DNA from: Poronia punctata
Taxonomy: Eukaryota > Ascomycota > Sordariomycetes > Xylariales > Xylariaceae
Assembly (NCBI GenBank): GCA_022579005.1
Contig: MU401528.1
Coordinates: 100,097-164,096, forward strand
DNA length: 64,000 nucleotides
Direction of reading: 5' to 3'
Shown: piece by piece, positions 46,601 to 62,399 of the stretch
How positions within the stretch are numbered: position 1 is the stretch's first letter
Layout: each line of letters begins with the position of its first letter
The notes under the pieces: generated by a model
Told to the model about the DNA's origin: nothing
Seen by the model: only the letters and a program-made list of their open reading frames with translations
Database searches by the model: none
Translations under genes and position numbers: made by a program

Positions 46601-47073
46601 GCTTGAAATGAGTACAAGTAAAACAATTAATTCTCCGCAGCTATGTACTCTCACGTGCTTACGGGTTGCTGCGTTTCGCTAGGTAGATGATCGAAGTACA
46701 CGTAAGTGTGTGTAACACGGCCGTCTCCTTGAAATTAAAAAACGGCAAGTAACATAAGAAGCATATGGTTACATACATACAGTACATATAACTAACTGCA
46801 CGACATGGATATGTAAACACCAGGAAACATCCCATAGACACATGGGAAAAGTATGTAGTAGAAAATGATATATATATCCCGCTATACTTGTACACATTAC
46901 CTACCTGGTCCTATTCTTACGTGTATTTATCTAGGCATCTCGAGGCATATGATCTACTTCATGTATTAGTAACACATAGATAAGTTATAACCCAAATACC
47001 TACCTGCCAGAGCGCATATCAGAGAAATAATATTAGAAAAATCAAGCCGTACAATACCCGAACAACCCCCCAT

Positions 47074-47113
47074 TATCGTATCGTATCGTATCATATCGTA
47101 CCGTACCGTGTCG
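47074..47113. repeat. TATCG pentamer microsatellite
   Basis: Imperfect tandem TATCG/TACCG units, about eight copies. Confidence 0.75.
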
Positions 47114-47289
47114 AGCAGTGCAGCTAATTTTCACTCTCTCAAAGACTCAATACAGGAAGGACTCGTTACGAACATCATCTAATAAATAGAAGCACACATT
47201 GTATAAGACCACGAACCCAGGGTATCCTATTTGTCTAAAGAAAGAATTATATTGCTTTATCGTCTAATGCATATTGCTCATAACGCCCA

Positions 47290-50200
47290 TCATGGTGATC
47301 TAGCGGGTTCTATACGATCGACATCGTCGTCATCACCTGCGCCGAGTCTTGGTGCAGAAGACGATGAGCTAGACGAAGCCGCCAGAATCAGATCTTCGTG
47401 CCTGATTCCACTACGTTCACACATGCCCCTAAATATGCCACCCTCCAGTTCCCAGAGCTCAAGTGGCGTTCCGAGCTCGGCGATGCGTCCGGCATCCATT
47501 ACACATATGCGGTCATAGCCTATGATGGTTCGCAGCCGATGAGCGATACACAGTAGTGTCCGTCCCTTGAACCCTGCTGCCATCGTGGCCTGGATCTTGT
47601 CGTCCGTCTCCATATCTACCGAACTCGTCGCCTCGTCGCATACGATGATGCGGGAGCCACGGACGAGTGCGCGCGCCAGTGCCATAAGCTGACGCTGACC
47701 CAAGCTAAAGTTCAACCCATCCTCTTCCACCACGCCATCGAGGTGGATCCGGCCCGGCTCTTTGTCGTCGACTTTGGCATCTGCCGAGACAAGATCGGCC
47801 TGCCGCAGTGCCGACCAGAGCTCAAGATCCGTGTGTTCAGAGAATGGATCTAGGTTACTACGCACCGTGCCGTGGAAGAGAGTCGGGTCTTGTGGGATGA
47901 TGGCTAGGCGTGACCGCAAATCATGCAGTCCAATCGTCGCGATGTCGATGCCATCGATGGTGATGTGACCGCCCGAAATCTCCACGAGGCGGAACAGCGT
48001 CGACATGATGGAGCTCTTACCCGCACCTGTACGGCCGACGATACCGATACGCTCTCCACCTTTGACATGCATCGACAGGCCCTTTAGCACAAGCGGCAAG
48101 TTTTCGCGGTACCGCATCTCAACGTTGTCAAACACGATCTCGCCTTTCTCCGGCCAGGACGGACGAACATCGATAGTATGCTCCGGCGCCTCTTCTTCGA
48201 GCTTCGTGCCGTAATGCAGCAGACGTTCCACCGCGTTCATGCCGTTCTCCACCTCGGCAAGCTGCCGCACCGTAAACTGCAGCATCTGCACGATACTCAG
48301 AATATAAGACAGAACCAAGCCACCGATAGACGGCGGTACGCTCAAAGCTGATGTCACGACCAGGATGCCTGTCGTGAATACCAACAGATTGCCGATAAGG
48401 TCCAGGCGCATCGATAGCCATCGTTGGTTCGAGAATGTGAGGTAATAGGCAGCGTTCATCTCGTCGATGGCGTTTCGGAGGTCGTCCACAAAGTGTCCCT
48501 GTAGTCCGTAAGCCCGGATGCAGGCCGTGCCCGAGACGCCTTCGCTGAACTTGGAGAAGACTATGGACCGAAGGACAGACTCGAACCGTTTCACTTCTCG
48601 GGCTGACGACCGATAGTACGACGCCGCCAGAATGAAGAAGAAGGTCAACGGAACGAGGGCGATGGCAAAGTAGTAGAAGAAGGCGATGATGAGGGCGAAG
48701 ATAGACACGACCATGATCAAAGTCAGGAAGTACATTCGCATGGCATCTGTCAGCATGTTGTCCATGACATCGACGTCCCTCGAGAATCGATTCGTGATGC
48801 GACCAAGAGGAGTCGTGTCGAAGAATGACATGGGCGCACGTAGCGTTCTCTTCACCGCCTGTGCGAGCAGTGTTTTAGACGCTTGCGTCCCGTAGACGGT
48901 AAGTAGGATGGAGAATATGAAGAGGAAAATCGCCTGGGCAGTTCCAAGGGCGGCATAAACACCGATATACAGCGCTTGAGAATAGCCAAACTTGTCTGCC
49001 GTCCAGTATGAGAGCCACAGACTGGTGGCGATATTTGCGCCTTGTGCAAGCACCAGGGTCAGAGCAACCCAGAGAGCGTTCAACAAGCCGCCGGATGCTC
49101 GTACATAGGTGATGTAGACCGACCATGGCACGCTCGAAACGGCGCGCTCCTCGGCTTGCATGAGTCCCCGGCCCTTCTTCTTATCTTTGCTGCTCTTGTC
49201 GGCCGGTTTGGCATCAACCGTGGGCTCCGACTCATCCTTCTTCTCCACCGCCGTCGTCTCCATCAGGTGTTGGAACCCGGGTTCATTCTTCATCAGATTG
49301 TCAAACGTGTCAACCGCACGGATCTTACCGCCATCCATCCAGACGATGCGGTCACAGCGACTCAAAACCCACAGCTGATGTGTGGCAAGGATTCGGCATT
49401 TGTCCTTCATGAGTCCCAAAATGGCATTGTCCATGATATGGCGGCCGACGTGTGCGTCGACGGCACTGAGAGGGTCGTCCATGAGCACAATGTCCGCGTC
49501 GAAGTAGATGGCACGGGCAATGTTGATTCTCTGCTTCTGCCCACCGGACACGGTGATGCCCCTCTCGCCAATCTCGGTAGCGTCACCATCCGGCAGCATG
49601 TCGAAATCGGGTCGCAGGGCACAGCTGGAAGTTCATCATCAGTTAAGTACAGACCTTTAACAGACTAGGATAAAGGGGCAATAAAGAACGGGTTGAACAG
49701 CACATACGCGTCGATTACTTCTTTATACCATTCACGATTCATCTCCTTGCCGAACAGGATATTGGTGCGGACCGATGTATTTTGGATCCAGGCGTACTGG
49801 GGGCACAGAGCTCTCGATGCGCCCAAGACGACCTCACCAGATGTTTTCCGCATGTCGCCAGCGAGCGCGGCTAGGAGGGATGTCTTGCCACAGCCCACGG
49901 GACCGATAACTGCGATGAGTTCCTTGCGTCCCACAGTGAGATTGAGGCCCTCTAGTTTGAAGGGTTGGCGCTCGTCCACCAAGGTACTAGCCGTGTCCGA
50001 GTTTGATTCCGACGTCTCCGTGCCTTTTTCGCCCTTTGCTGCCGGTTTCGGCCCCGTCTTCGGAGCACCCTTCTTCACAGCGGCGGGCGTCTCATCGTTT
50101 TCTTGAGTGGGTGTTCGCTCCCACGTAAAGGTCGCATCGCTCATGTCGATGGCCTGCTCTCCTTCGGGCTTGTAAACCGAACTATCCTCCTGGTCTTCAG

Positions 50201-51898
50201 CGAGCATGTAGTCTTGAATACGCTTCATGGACGACCAGGCATCGACAATTTGACCGATGACTATGGGTAGGAGGTTGAGGGGCAGGCGTAACCCGTTAAA
50301 GAGAGCCAGAGAAGAGAAGATTTCTGCCGGAGCCAGCCCATGATCGGTGAGAGAGTAGGTGATGAAGGAGAGGAAGGAAGCATAGATGGGAAGTGATATG
50401 CTAACAGAGTTGATGGCATTTCGGATTGCCAAAAGAACTTGGATACCGCGAATCTCTTGGTCTCGCACTTCGCTCAGGCGCTTTAGAAAGGCGCCTTCCC
50501 ATCCGAAATACTTGACGAACCGGACAGATTGCAAAATCTCCTGAGTCAGGGCGACTCGTCGGTCGGTAATCTTGTTGATGACCCCGCGGCGCCGGAATAG
50601 GCTTCGGATTGCTCGGGTAAGGGCCGGCATGCCGATAACCAAGATGGCGAAACCGGCCAGAGCACTGTAGGATAAATTCACCAGCAGAACAACAAGCGTG
50701 ATGACGCAACTTATGGGCGCCGTCCACACAACATGGAACAGACCGGACGCTTGATCGATTCGATAAGTGTCGACACTCATCAAGTTTACGATTCGCCCGT
50801 TGTTCCATCCTATCCCATCACCAGCAACACCGGCTTTCCCTTCCGCCGTGGGATTGTCCTCTTTCTTGCCATCTTTTTCTCCTGCCTCTGCCTTCCCCTC
50901 TTTTGTGCCGTCTTCTTCGCCCTCGCCGTTCCCGTCGCTCGAAGTTGACTTTCCCCCGGCTTTGGCCCGACTTGAGATGTTCATCGACTTTTCGAAGATC
51001 ATGCTGATCAGAACACCTCGAACCTGACCACCAATCATCATACCACGGTAGATGAAATGGTTTATACCTATGCTCTGGAACACTTGCATGAAGGTGACAC
51101 CGAGAACCAAGCCGACGCCTCTGGCGATTGGCGGTGGAGGCTCATCCCTTAGTTTATTGGCCCAGGCATCCTGGGCAAACTGGATGAGGTAACGAAGGAA
51201 AAAAGGCGAGATTACTTGGAAGATGGAGGCAATCAACTGGCATATGCCGCCGACCCAGAACTCCCAAAAGTACGTCTCATGAACGGCCCAGAGCAGCGGG
51301 TACTTGTCGCCATTTTTGACTCGACGATCAAATGACTCCTTACACTTGGTTGTCATCGGGTGTGCCGATCGTTCAGGGTTAACCTTCCAGAGGTCGATTT
51401 GCTCTAGGGGGCGTTTATAGCCAACCTGCGGTATCACCAGTCAGATCCATTTGAACTAACCAATTGAGAAATGGCACCATGAGTATCATTGCCCTCGTTA
51501 CTTACATCCATCAACGGAGCCATCCAGTTGAACGTGAGCTTACTGAAAAAGCCAGCACTCGGTTCTGGTGATTCTTGTCTCTCCTTCGGAACGGGAGGTA
51601 CAGAACCCCATAGTAGGGGGTTTGGAGTTTTGTACCATGGCTTCTTGGACCTCGCCGGTACGGAAGCGCGAGTGGTGGTGCGGGTTAACGTGCTGGCGTC
51701 GGTAGCATAACTCTGGGTCCGCTTCAACTCCTCTCTATTTATGCGCTCATGGATCGACTCTTCGCGGCGACGAATTTCCTCCTCGGGGTCATCCTGGTCG
51801 TCATCATCGAGTGTGGGATGATTTGGCGTGACCGGTGTATCGATCTCGCTTCTGGCGTCTGCCGGTTTGGTCTCCTTCTCAGAAGCTTCGTTCGCCAT
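47290..51898 (-). CDS. yor1: ABCC-type full ABC transporter, Yor1-like
   Basis: Exports conjugated or hydrophobic compounds across the plasma membrane. Three exons on the minus strand: 51506-51898, 49708-51425 and 47290-49624; 1481 residues, close to yeast Yor1. The N-terminus is cytosolic and acidic. The first membrane domain has the Yor1-like entry PLMDVGYKRPLEQIDLW. NBD1 has Walker A GPVGCGKTS near residue 638, signature VSGGQKQR and Walker B IVLMDDPLSAVD, where Asp replaces the catalytic Glu. That is the usual degenerate ABCC site. NBD2 has Walker A GRTGAGKSS near 1232, signature FSLGQRQL and Walker B IIVCDEATSSVD, canonical. A Gly/Glu/Lys-rich loop lies between TM helices in domain 1. 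Drug resistance is a known role of Yor1 relatives; substrate here is unknown. Confidence 0.92.
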
Positions 51899-52812
51899 AG
51901 TCTAGTACGCAAAAGCTGTATTCCTTTGTGTGTCTTTCTGTATTTCCAGGTGCGTGCACCAGGCGGCGAAGACGAGATGAAGTGGCAAAACGTTCAACCT
52001 ATATCTCCGGTGCGTCTACACAACGTGATGGCATCTATGAATTCGTCTCTTAAATATTAAACAAGGCCACAATTAACAAGGCATGGGCAAATGGCTGGAT
52101 ATATAGCCCAATAGACAATACCGCGGCTGGCCACCACCAGATGCGGAACATTCAGCTAAAGCAACGGGAGGCTTATACGTTTTGGCTAACAAACAAACAA
52201 ATATATATATGAAGCTCAATTAGGTCTTTCTTAGTGCATAGTTGGGTCTATGGGAAGAAATCCAACCTAATATGTATGTGCATGGGCTAGGGGAAAAATA
52301 TTATTGAGTAAGTAGGTAGGCATGTGGCAGAAACGAGAGGGGATGCGGGAACGGGCTTTCACGAACGGGCTGGCGGACGTTGGTGATATGTACAACAGTA
52401 TTATGTATTTTATTTTATGATGCTTTGATCCCGTCGGCCCCTCTTCTTTCTTTCCCGAAATTTTGCACGCGAGACTCCAGTTGCACCTTCTCGGATACTT
52501 TTTTTCCTTGCCGACCCTCCAAGCGGCCTTAAGTCGCAACTACCCGGCTCCGAGCATAATTCTTACTGGTATATGCAAGGTTTCAACATACCAATCAAAT
52601 AATGGTATAATGCCAAAGCCCGCCACATAGATGGGGGTGCATACTAACCAGATCTATCGAGATTCCATGTACGTAATAACCTCGACCTGCCTATTATTTC
52701 AAGCTAGGTCCTAACATAGGTTAGTTGCGACTTGTAATAAAGGTCGGTACTACTCGTATGTATAAATGCCTGTTCACAGTCGGAGCCGCAAATCGTAGGT
52801 ATTCTCCCAACT

Positions 52813-52912
52813 CAGAATTACTCCTTGATGTTTGATTATCAATCTTGGACATGAGTACGAGTCAGAATTATTCCTTCGTGTCTGATTATCAATCTTGGGC
52901 ATGAGTACGAGT
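52813..52912. repeat. 50-bp tandem duplication
   Basis: Two adjacent copies, 52813-52862 and 52863-52912, differ only at four or so sites, all transitions (C/T or A/G). Each ends in GAGTACGAGT. Confidence 0.85.
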
Positions 52913-52984
52913 AAGGACTGATGCCTGGGGAGATGTATCAGGCTTGAAAGAATTCTGAAGAGGCAAAATTAAGCCCATGTCCTC

Positions 52985-53680
52985 TTAAAAGTAGTCATAG
53001 TCTTTAATAACATTGAGCACACCTCCTCGTAACTCAACAAGCTCAAGAGGAGGAAAGAGAAATCGGTCATGAGTTAAAAGCCCAAGGCCTCCTGGTTGGC
53101 TGTAGATAATAGGTTTAACAATTTGAGTCGCATGCCACCATCAGCTCTGCTGCCCTTCTCCAATTCTCCGATAAACCTGCCTCCCGCGGCGTTTCCGTCA
53201 TCCGGGATACAGTATGAATGTCAAGATCTTACTCACCACACAGTACATAGGGTGGCTGAGGAAAGCAGAACATAACTGGAAGTGCGATCTTCTCATAATG
53301 TGGTAAGCCATGCAATCGAACAACAAACTTGATAATGTCATCTCTTTCACATTCTATGTTGTTCATATAATACGGGTAGGGTTAAACGCTTGTTGTATTT
53401 TTAATTACCAAGCACAACAGATTTTGTAGGTAATATCGGTTAGCCTAATAAGCTTCGAACTAAGACCGGCGGACTTCCACGCAATTATTAAGTCGAATGA
53501 CTAGATAATTAGTCTTGTGTCTCATCAATATCAATACTGAACAGCTATCTTCAAGCTTCTTCCTATATAATGACCCTCGACAGATACAGATATAGCTATC
53601 GTCGTACAACATAGATCCGAATGCGCCAGTGTTATACAAAGGCATCATTCCAGTTGTCAATCATTTGCAGAAGTTCTGTC
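52985..53680 (-). pseudogene. Decayed coding-like stretch, family unknown
   Basis: Read on the minus strand, several neighbouring segments in different frames look protein-like but are separated by stops and frame changes. One runs at about 53460-53660 (MPLYNTGAFGSMLYDDSYIC and onwards). One at about 53230-53365 includes RLHGLPHYEKIALPVMFCFP and a possible GTGAGT donor. One at about 52985-53100 contains LLTHDRFLFPPLELVELRGG. No single exon model connects them. This is either an old gene broken by mutation or a gene whose introns I cannot resolve. I do not recognise the family. Confidence 0.3.
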
Positions 53681-55816
53681 TGGACTCTAAATCAAGTCGC
53701 TCATCAATTACATCACTTAGACCGCCACTGTCTTACAAATAAGTGCTTTACGAGGATGAGAGCACTCTTGTTGACGAGTACAAGAACTCTTCAGATCTCA
53801 GATACAATCCCCTTTTATTACATTCTTTCTCAAAATGTTCTTGAACTGTTGCCTAACAACATATAATCATCTGCTGTCCCTCGCAGTTTCTTTATATACC
53901 CTTATTTTCCTTCTTTCTTTGCTTCTTTATTTCCCTTTATACGAGTTACAGACTCGCTTTATTCCCAGCAGAACGGACAGGGTAACAACCCGCCCCCTGC
54001 AACCCCCCCAGTTTTTCTTTTTCTTCCCTTTCTTTCCAGACTAGACGTAATTACCAAAGACGGTTCGCAAGCTCTCCTCGGTAATATCGGTATATCACCC
54101 GTATTAGGCAGTCTTGGTCTAGGATCACTTTCGCTTACATGCATGACTTGGCCGTCGCTTACGTGTACATATAGTAGATACAGGTAGAACGCGTCTCTTT
54201 CTTTTTGACTAGGGACGTCCTTTCACTTTACCAAGCACTTCTAGACTATATTATATCCCCGCTTCAAGGCATAGTGGTAGGTAATCCCTTGGTTTGTTAG
54301 TCTCGTATTGTATTTGACATTCAAGTAACCTATGTAACCTAGACCTTGCTGTTGCAAGGTGACACAACAACGTGCCTAGCATATTTATAACATCACCTAG
54401 CCTAGGAGTTCGGGAATATAGCCGATGGTCCCCCTGTCCTAGGTTTAAAATCTATAAAAGGTTAATTGCTTGCTTATAATACCAAGGATTGCCAACCTTA
54501 TCTGGCCTTGGAAACAATAAAAATGCAAGTTTACCTGTAGATAGTTGGCTCACTTCCATGCCCTCTTGAGGATCTTGTCATAGGTAGATTCTCACGGCTT
54601 TATAAGGGGTCAACCAAACAGTTCCTACAAGTTAGACAGAATCCCTACCGCCTTCGGGTCCAATTCGGCCGTGACTCAAACTAAACCCACAGAAGAATGA
54701 ATATACCTAGACGTAAGGTAGGTACCTAGAAAATACCAATCCGAGAATTTGTAATACACTAGATTAGCCCTCTTTCTCTTCCACGCATAGCACACAAGAG
54801 AGGGGTGAGGAAAAGCACATGGATGGATAGGCAAGCATCCACATAAGAAAAAGAAACCCCGACGTCACGTCCGCATAATAAAACAGAAACTGTGTAGGTA
54901 TTCCGAACACGCTACCCCAACAACGTAAAACCTACCTACCTACCTACCTGGCTATCTCACCATGACAGGAGAGGAAATAATAGGACGGCATTATTCCCTG
55001 TTCTGGAGCTATATAGTAAAGGGGGTTTTCGGCAACACTTGAATACTACAAACTGCATCTCATGTCTTATAACGGACTATGATACCTATTTTACGTGATT
55101 ATGCCTTGCTTTATTTTGTAAGTAGATAGAAAAACAGAGCCTACCGAGGTAGTTGGAGGTAGCAACGATCCTTAAGCCTCTACCGGCACGAAACACCTAC
55201 CTTGAGTTGGATGAAAGAGGGCGTATATAAGTCAAGGCCCAAAAAAAAATACTGGACTGTTTATTATCTAAATCATCCGAGCCCGGAAGCCTCTGGTAAC
55301 ACTTGAGCTTGTAATGACCGCTCGACATGGTGTCGAGGAAACTATTCAAACACTTACGGATCAGCAAGAGCAACTTCAACTTAGGCGCTGTAATGTCCTG
55401 CTAGAACCTGCTGTCGAGAAACCCCCGTGATGAACTCGATTATGTATTCTGATCAGTGTAGAGAGCCTTTTCATCTGTAGTCATCCATTAGATTTATCTA
55501 TGCTGATATGCCACCATCCCTTACTGCTTAAGCACTTGATTCCTTTAGAGCGTCTCCAGTTTTGCGATATAACTCGTACATAATAATAGAAAACAAGGCG
55601 AGGCATGTTCCCTTCCCATCTAGAGACCAGGCCGCAAACCGAATACCTTCGCCTTCCCATCTGTGATTCGCTCATCCTCTCCAACGCCGCGCAAGATAGA
55701 AAGTAACGAGGTAGCAAGTGTCTTGATCATGAACCTGCTCACAATCAAGAAAAAAAAAGAAAAAAAGAAAGAAAGACGGTGTTCACAAGCTTGTGCCGTA
55801 CATGGGTCGATACCGA

Positions 55817-57940
55817 TCAAACGCTCTCGGTGTCCTCGTCGCCGTCAAGACCTAGAAGGGTCTTATCCACGTCGTCGAGCTCTTCATCCTCATCTTTAGC
55901 CTCGGCATCAGCCTCGGGCTCGGCCTCCTCGCCACCGCTCTCGATACCCAGAAGTTCTTTATCGAATTCGTCTAAATCGTCGGCATCCTCCATAGTGACG
56001 TCCCCGTTGCTATTATTTAGATCACCGTTGACCGGCGGCTTTCCGTTGACCCGGACCTTTTTGGATTGTGCCTTGCCGGTATTAGCCAAGCGTTCAAGCT
56101 CCATGATGGGGTCAGGTAGCGACTCATCCGAGATTCGGGTGATGGGACGTTGCTTCCTCGGGGGGACCACGCCTAATTCAGGGTGGCCCTCCCACCGACG
56201 GAGTCGTCGGTGGGCTCTTCTAATCGACGCCGCATAAGATGTCGGCTCCTCGCCAAAGTTATCTTCCTCGTGCGTGAGCTGACAAAGACCACCCAATCCC
56301 CGGTCACGGAAGACTGAGCGTGGATTTGGCTGTGCCTTCATGTCTTCATCGTCGCTGTCCGCAAAGGGATCCGCCATGGCATCGAGACGACGTTTGGTAC
56401 GAATTATGATGCCCTCCTGGCGTCTTGCCTTGCGGGAAACGTAGTGCTGCTTTCTCAGACCACGATCCAAGATATGCTCCACGCGTTGATTGCGGTTCTG
56501 TTCCACTGCTAGCTGGTGTGCGGTAGGAGGCCGCGGCTTGCGCGGCATGATGCCCTCTGGAGGCTGCGAACTACCAGCGGCGGGCGATGGTGCATCGAAA
56601 ACCTGATGCTTCAGACTTGCTGGTGCGCGACGGCCGGTGCTATGTCCACCTAGACGGGATAAGGCTCTCGGAGGCGGAGTAGACTGGGTACTATCCAAGT
56701 CCGACTCGTGCTTCGAAGGCCGTATGCGTGGCAGTATTGCTGCCGACGGACTATCCTCGACCAGGAGCTTAGCCCGTGCCCCTCTCTTAGCCTGGCTGTC
56801 CACTGCGTATGCTTGGTCGGCAGCGATTATCTTGGCTCTGTGGTTTTGCTTCTCGTGACCGAACTCGACCTCCTCGGGCGAATCGATATTTTCGCGAGCC
56901 TCTTCCTCTTCGGTCATTTCCACCATGCGAGGAACGCCTTGATTCGCCAGGTTGAGACCGTAGTCAACACCGGCACCAAAAGGGTTTTCATCACAACCCT
57001 CCTCCGTAAAGTCCGACTCGAGATATTGCCACATGAGCCAGAGGAATGCCCTCGCACGCGAAGGGCTAGTGTAGTTTGTTTTCATGATCAGGTCATGAAA
57101 CTCGCCGCCGCTCGGAAAATGCAACTCGGCCACGTGTGGTGCTTGAGAACATATGAGAAATATTAGGTTTACTGGGTTTGACCGGGGTGGTTTGAGGTTC
57201 TTGAACTCGGACAAGTCGTGGGGTTCGGATCGATCCTCAGCAGCGCCTTTTAAAATCGACTTCAGCCTAGGAGCGTCCTGAAGCTGCTTATAAGCGGAGG
57301 CATCTTGATGAGCCTGAAGGGACGGGATAGCGTGATATGTTCGCAGCTGAGCTCGCATTTCGGGGAAAACTTCAAAGGCGCGGGTCAGAAATAACCTTGG
57401 AGGTCCAGAGGACGTGTGACATCAGTACTTACAATTCAGTGTGGTGTTCATTCTACCGACATTGACGAGCAAGCAGACCATAGCCATGCCCTTCGCAGCC
57501 TCGCGATCACTAAGCAGCTTGTCTCGAAGGACCTTGCTGGTCTTGCTACTTCTCGCCATAGTGTCGATGTATAGATCAGCGAAGCTTTGCTTGGCCGAGG
57601 TATTCGGTTCATAACTATTGGTGAAAACCTTGGTGTCGTCATCGAAGACAGCACGAAGGAAATCATATTGGATATCGCGACGCCATAATGGCTCGCCATC
57701 GTCCTTTTTGAGGTGCCGAATCTTACCGATCACGGGAAACGACCCTCCCGCGCCTGCAGCCGTGGCACCACCAGAGGCAGTAGCACCGGCAGTAGAAGCC
57801 CTAGACTTCCTTTTTGGCCCAAGCGAGTCGGGACCGACCATGCTAGAATCTGGATTGATGTCGGGAGTGCCATCTCTGGGCGTACCGGCGATGCTAGAGG
57901 GCTGCGACCAACGGCCGGGCGATTCCCGGCTCGAAGCCAT
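55817..57940 (-). CDS. ies1: Ies1, subunit of the INO80 chromatin-remodelling complex
   Basis: Two exons on the minus strand, 57433-57940 and 55817-57369 (phase 1; GTAAGT/GAAG), giving 686 residues. The N-terminus is Ser/Pro/Gly/Ala-rich, followed by the conserved block GEPLWRRDIQYDFLRAVFDD, YIDTMARSSKTSKVLRDKLL, MVCLLVNVGRMNTTLNFFPE (spanning the junction) and MRAQLRTYHAIPSLQAHQD. Further along are HVAELHFPSGGEFHDLI and FLWLMWQYLESDFTEEGCDE. The C-terminal half is basic/disordered and ends in several acidic (D/E)-rich repeats with LLGLDGDED. INO80 slides and edits nucleosomes; Ies1 is a fungal-specific accessory subunit. The ATG at 57940 gives MASSRESPG. Confidence 0.88.
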
Positions 57941-60173
57941 CGAGGGCGACGAAGACAAACGGTCAAGGCGTTGATAGGATACGCACGATGGAGAATACGG
58001 ATGGTGGAGGTAAGCTGATGATCGAATGTGTTGACGAGCAGCTCGGACAACGTGGCGCTACCGAGACGACGCAGATGGATCAAATCCGCAACAGTGCACG
58101 ATACAGGTAATACAAAGACACTGGGGAGAATGAAATATGGACGGAGTTAAGGTAGGTGAAATGACGAGCCTATACTAAAGACTGTGCCGCTGTGGATGGT
58201 ATGTGTCGAAGAAGCATTCTCCGTTTGATTGTAAAGTAAGTAAACTCAGTTTTAGGCGCGGGCGTGGGCGTGGGCGAGTCATCAGATTGTCGGTGGTTGC
58301 ATATTGTTGCGCGTCCATTCACGTAGAGGTACGAGTAAAATCCTGCTCCCGGTAGCCTACGATATCTTGGTAATAGCTGTACTTGCAGGTTTGGCAGCGG
58401 GTAGTAGAGAGGCCGGGGTCAGTGGATCGATTTACCACGTACGTGCATAGCTTAGCTTACCTAACCTAACCTACCTAGGAACTTTATGGACAGATATGCA
58501 CAACTTGATAGGCTAGAGGTTAGCTTGGTGGGTACGTTAACACTGCTAGCCTGATTAGGTCTAAGCATCTCTTCCTACTTACTCTTGTACGAATATAGCT
58601 TCAATTGCAATACCTATTAGTGAATTATACAACAGTAGAGTTAAATTTGAACTGTAAGCTCGGAGCCGTGAGAGTTTGGAGATAAAGACTGGCGCCAGCC
58701 TGACATCTAAGATGCAAAAAAGATAACCGTATTTATGGGCTTGATAAGACAGGCTTCAATCTCAAATAGGGATTCTTTAAAGAGACAGTTGGCTAATCTG
58801 CCACACCTAACCTTAGCACTACCTACTCGTAGATAGGAGAATACCGCGACAGGATGCGGCTATAGGAACGACCAGCAGTCGAGGACTCGGGATAATTACC
58901 CATAGAACCCTACTTCAAAGTATTACCTATCTTACAGTAGTAGAACATACTTAAGGTTAGATCCGTATGCACTTTATATGTATGCGGCATCAATCTAGTT
59001 TCATAACGTGACACGAGTATGTGCGCGTGAGCTTCCTGGACTTCGTTACAGGCAAGATGACATAAAAACCGCGTCAACGAAAGAGGCTCAAGGCTGACCT
59101 TACGTGTACATCACAGATACATGCATTAAAACAGTCACAAACGGAACGAGTAGCAGCTCAAGATTGAAGAACGTGAACATTTTTTATTATTTGGGGAACA
59201 CTCAGTCCTGTCCGCGCAAATGGATCCTATGCTGGTCCAACACGGCGCAACGAACCTTCAGCAAAGTTCTCAGCCGATATTTGCAAAAGGGCTATCTATC
59301 AGGCAGATGGGGGTATCATCTCGTCCATATGCCAGTATTGTTTGGAGCAGGCCCCAGACATGCTCTGTGAATCTCAAAGAGGTCCGGAAACTGTACCTGA
59401 TTACCCAGACGCCGTTTTGGTTATCTCGCGAACCACCGTAGTAATTACCATTCTATGCTATGTCCATAGCCTGACCCTGTGATTTCCCACCGTTGGCCAA
59501 GCTTTCATGCGAGAAAGCCCTGCCAAACCGAATACCACGAGCGTTCCGCTTTTGTCTATGAAATAAGATGACGGCAACAAATCCGCAGCCGTGCGGACCA
59601 TGTATTCACCCGTTTCTATGAGGATGTGCGACCCGAGAATTCATCGCCGTCCAAGAGGGTAAAAGCAGGAACATCGAAACGGAGATAGTCGTCAATCGTC
59701 GTGAGAAACATCAGTCCATGTCGTTTTGAGGACCAACGAGATTCTAATAGATGAAATGCCCCCGGGCATCCTATGAATCAAGGCCCATCTTTCACCTCGG
59801 GGCGTCTCATGCAGCTGCTCGGATGCAATTCACGCCGATATCGTCTATGGGTATCAAGTGATCGAGGGACACAAATGCGCAACCGGAAAACAGACGAATG
59901 CCGTCTATCGTATGCCAGTATCATGCCGTAAAACTCGAGCCTGCCTATCGGAAGGGATAGCCGGGATGTTGCATGCCGTGGAAGAAACGAGGTCGGAAAC
60001 AATTGGCGCGTTGCCATAACCTTGCGTATGAAAATCACAAATGAGAAACAGAAAGTGTAAAAGAAAACGAGGGCGGCAAATGGCATGTACCGCGGTACCA
60101 GGGTGAAGCGGTGGGATCACCGGACCCGGGTATCCATCTAAACAGACGGGACGGGCATGCAGATGATGGTAAT
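57941..60173. other. Intergenic, Ies1 promoter and Ded1 3' region
   Basis: Both flanking genes lie on the minus strand. A minus-strand open stretch at about 57960-58110 reads LIHLRRLGSATLSELLVNTF-like sequence in a frame other than that of Ies1; it could be an upstream leader ORF. TACGAGTA octamers at 58330 and 58824. No other coding region recognised. Confidence 0.5.

Positions 60174-62399
<2,226 letters not shown>

Larger units (their letters stand above)
46178..47289. other. Convergent intergenic spacer with homopolymer and pentamer repeats
   Basis: 3' ends of the Csi2-like and ABC transporter genes. It holds a 26-base T run and a TATCG microsatellite (listed separately), and an AT-rich tract around 46860-46880. 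No gene recognised. Confidence 0.5.
51899..55816. other. Gene-poor 3.9-kb region
   Basis: Between the Yor1-like transporter promoter and the 3' end of Ies1. It contains a 50-bp tandem duplication and a decayed coding-like stretch (both listed separately), two TACGAGTA-type octamers (52751, 52907), ACCTACCT runs near 54930-54950 and an A/G-rich tract at 55746-55775. I find no intact gene. Confidence 0.5.
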
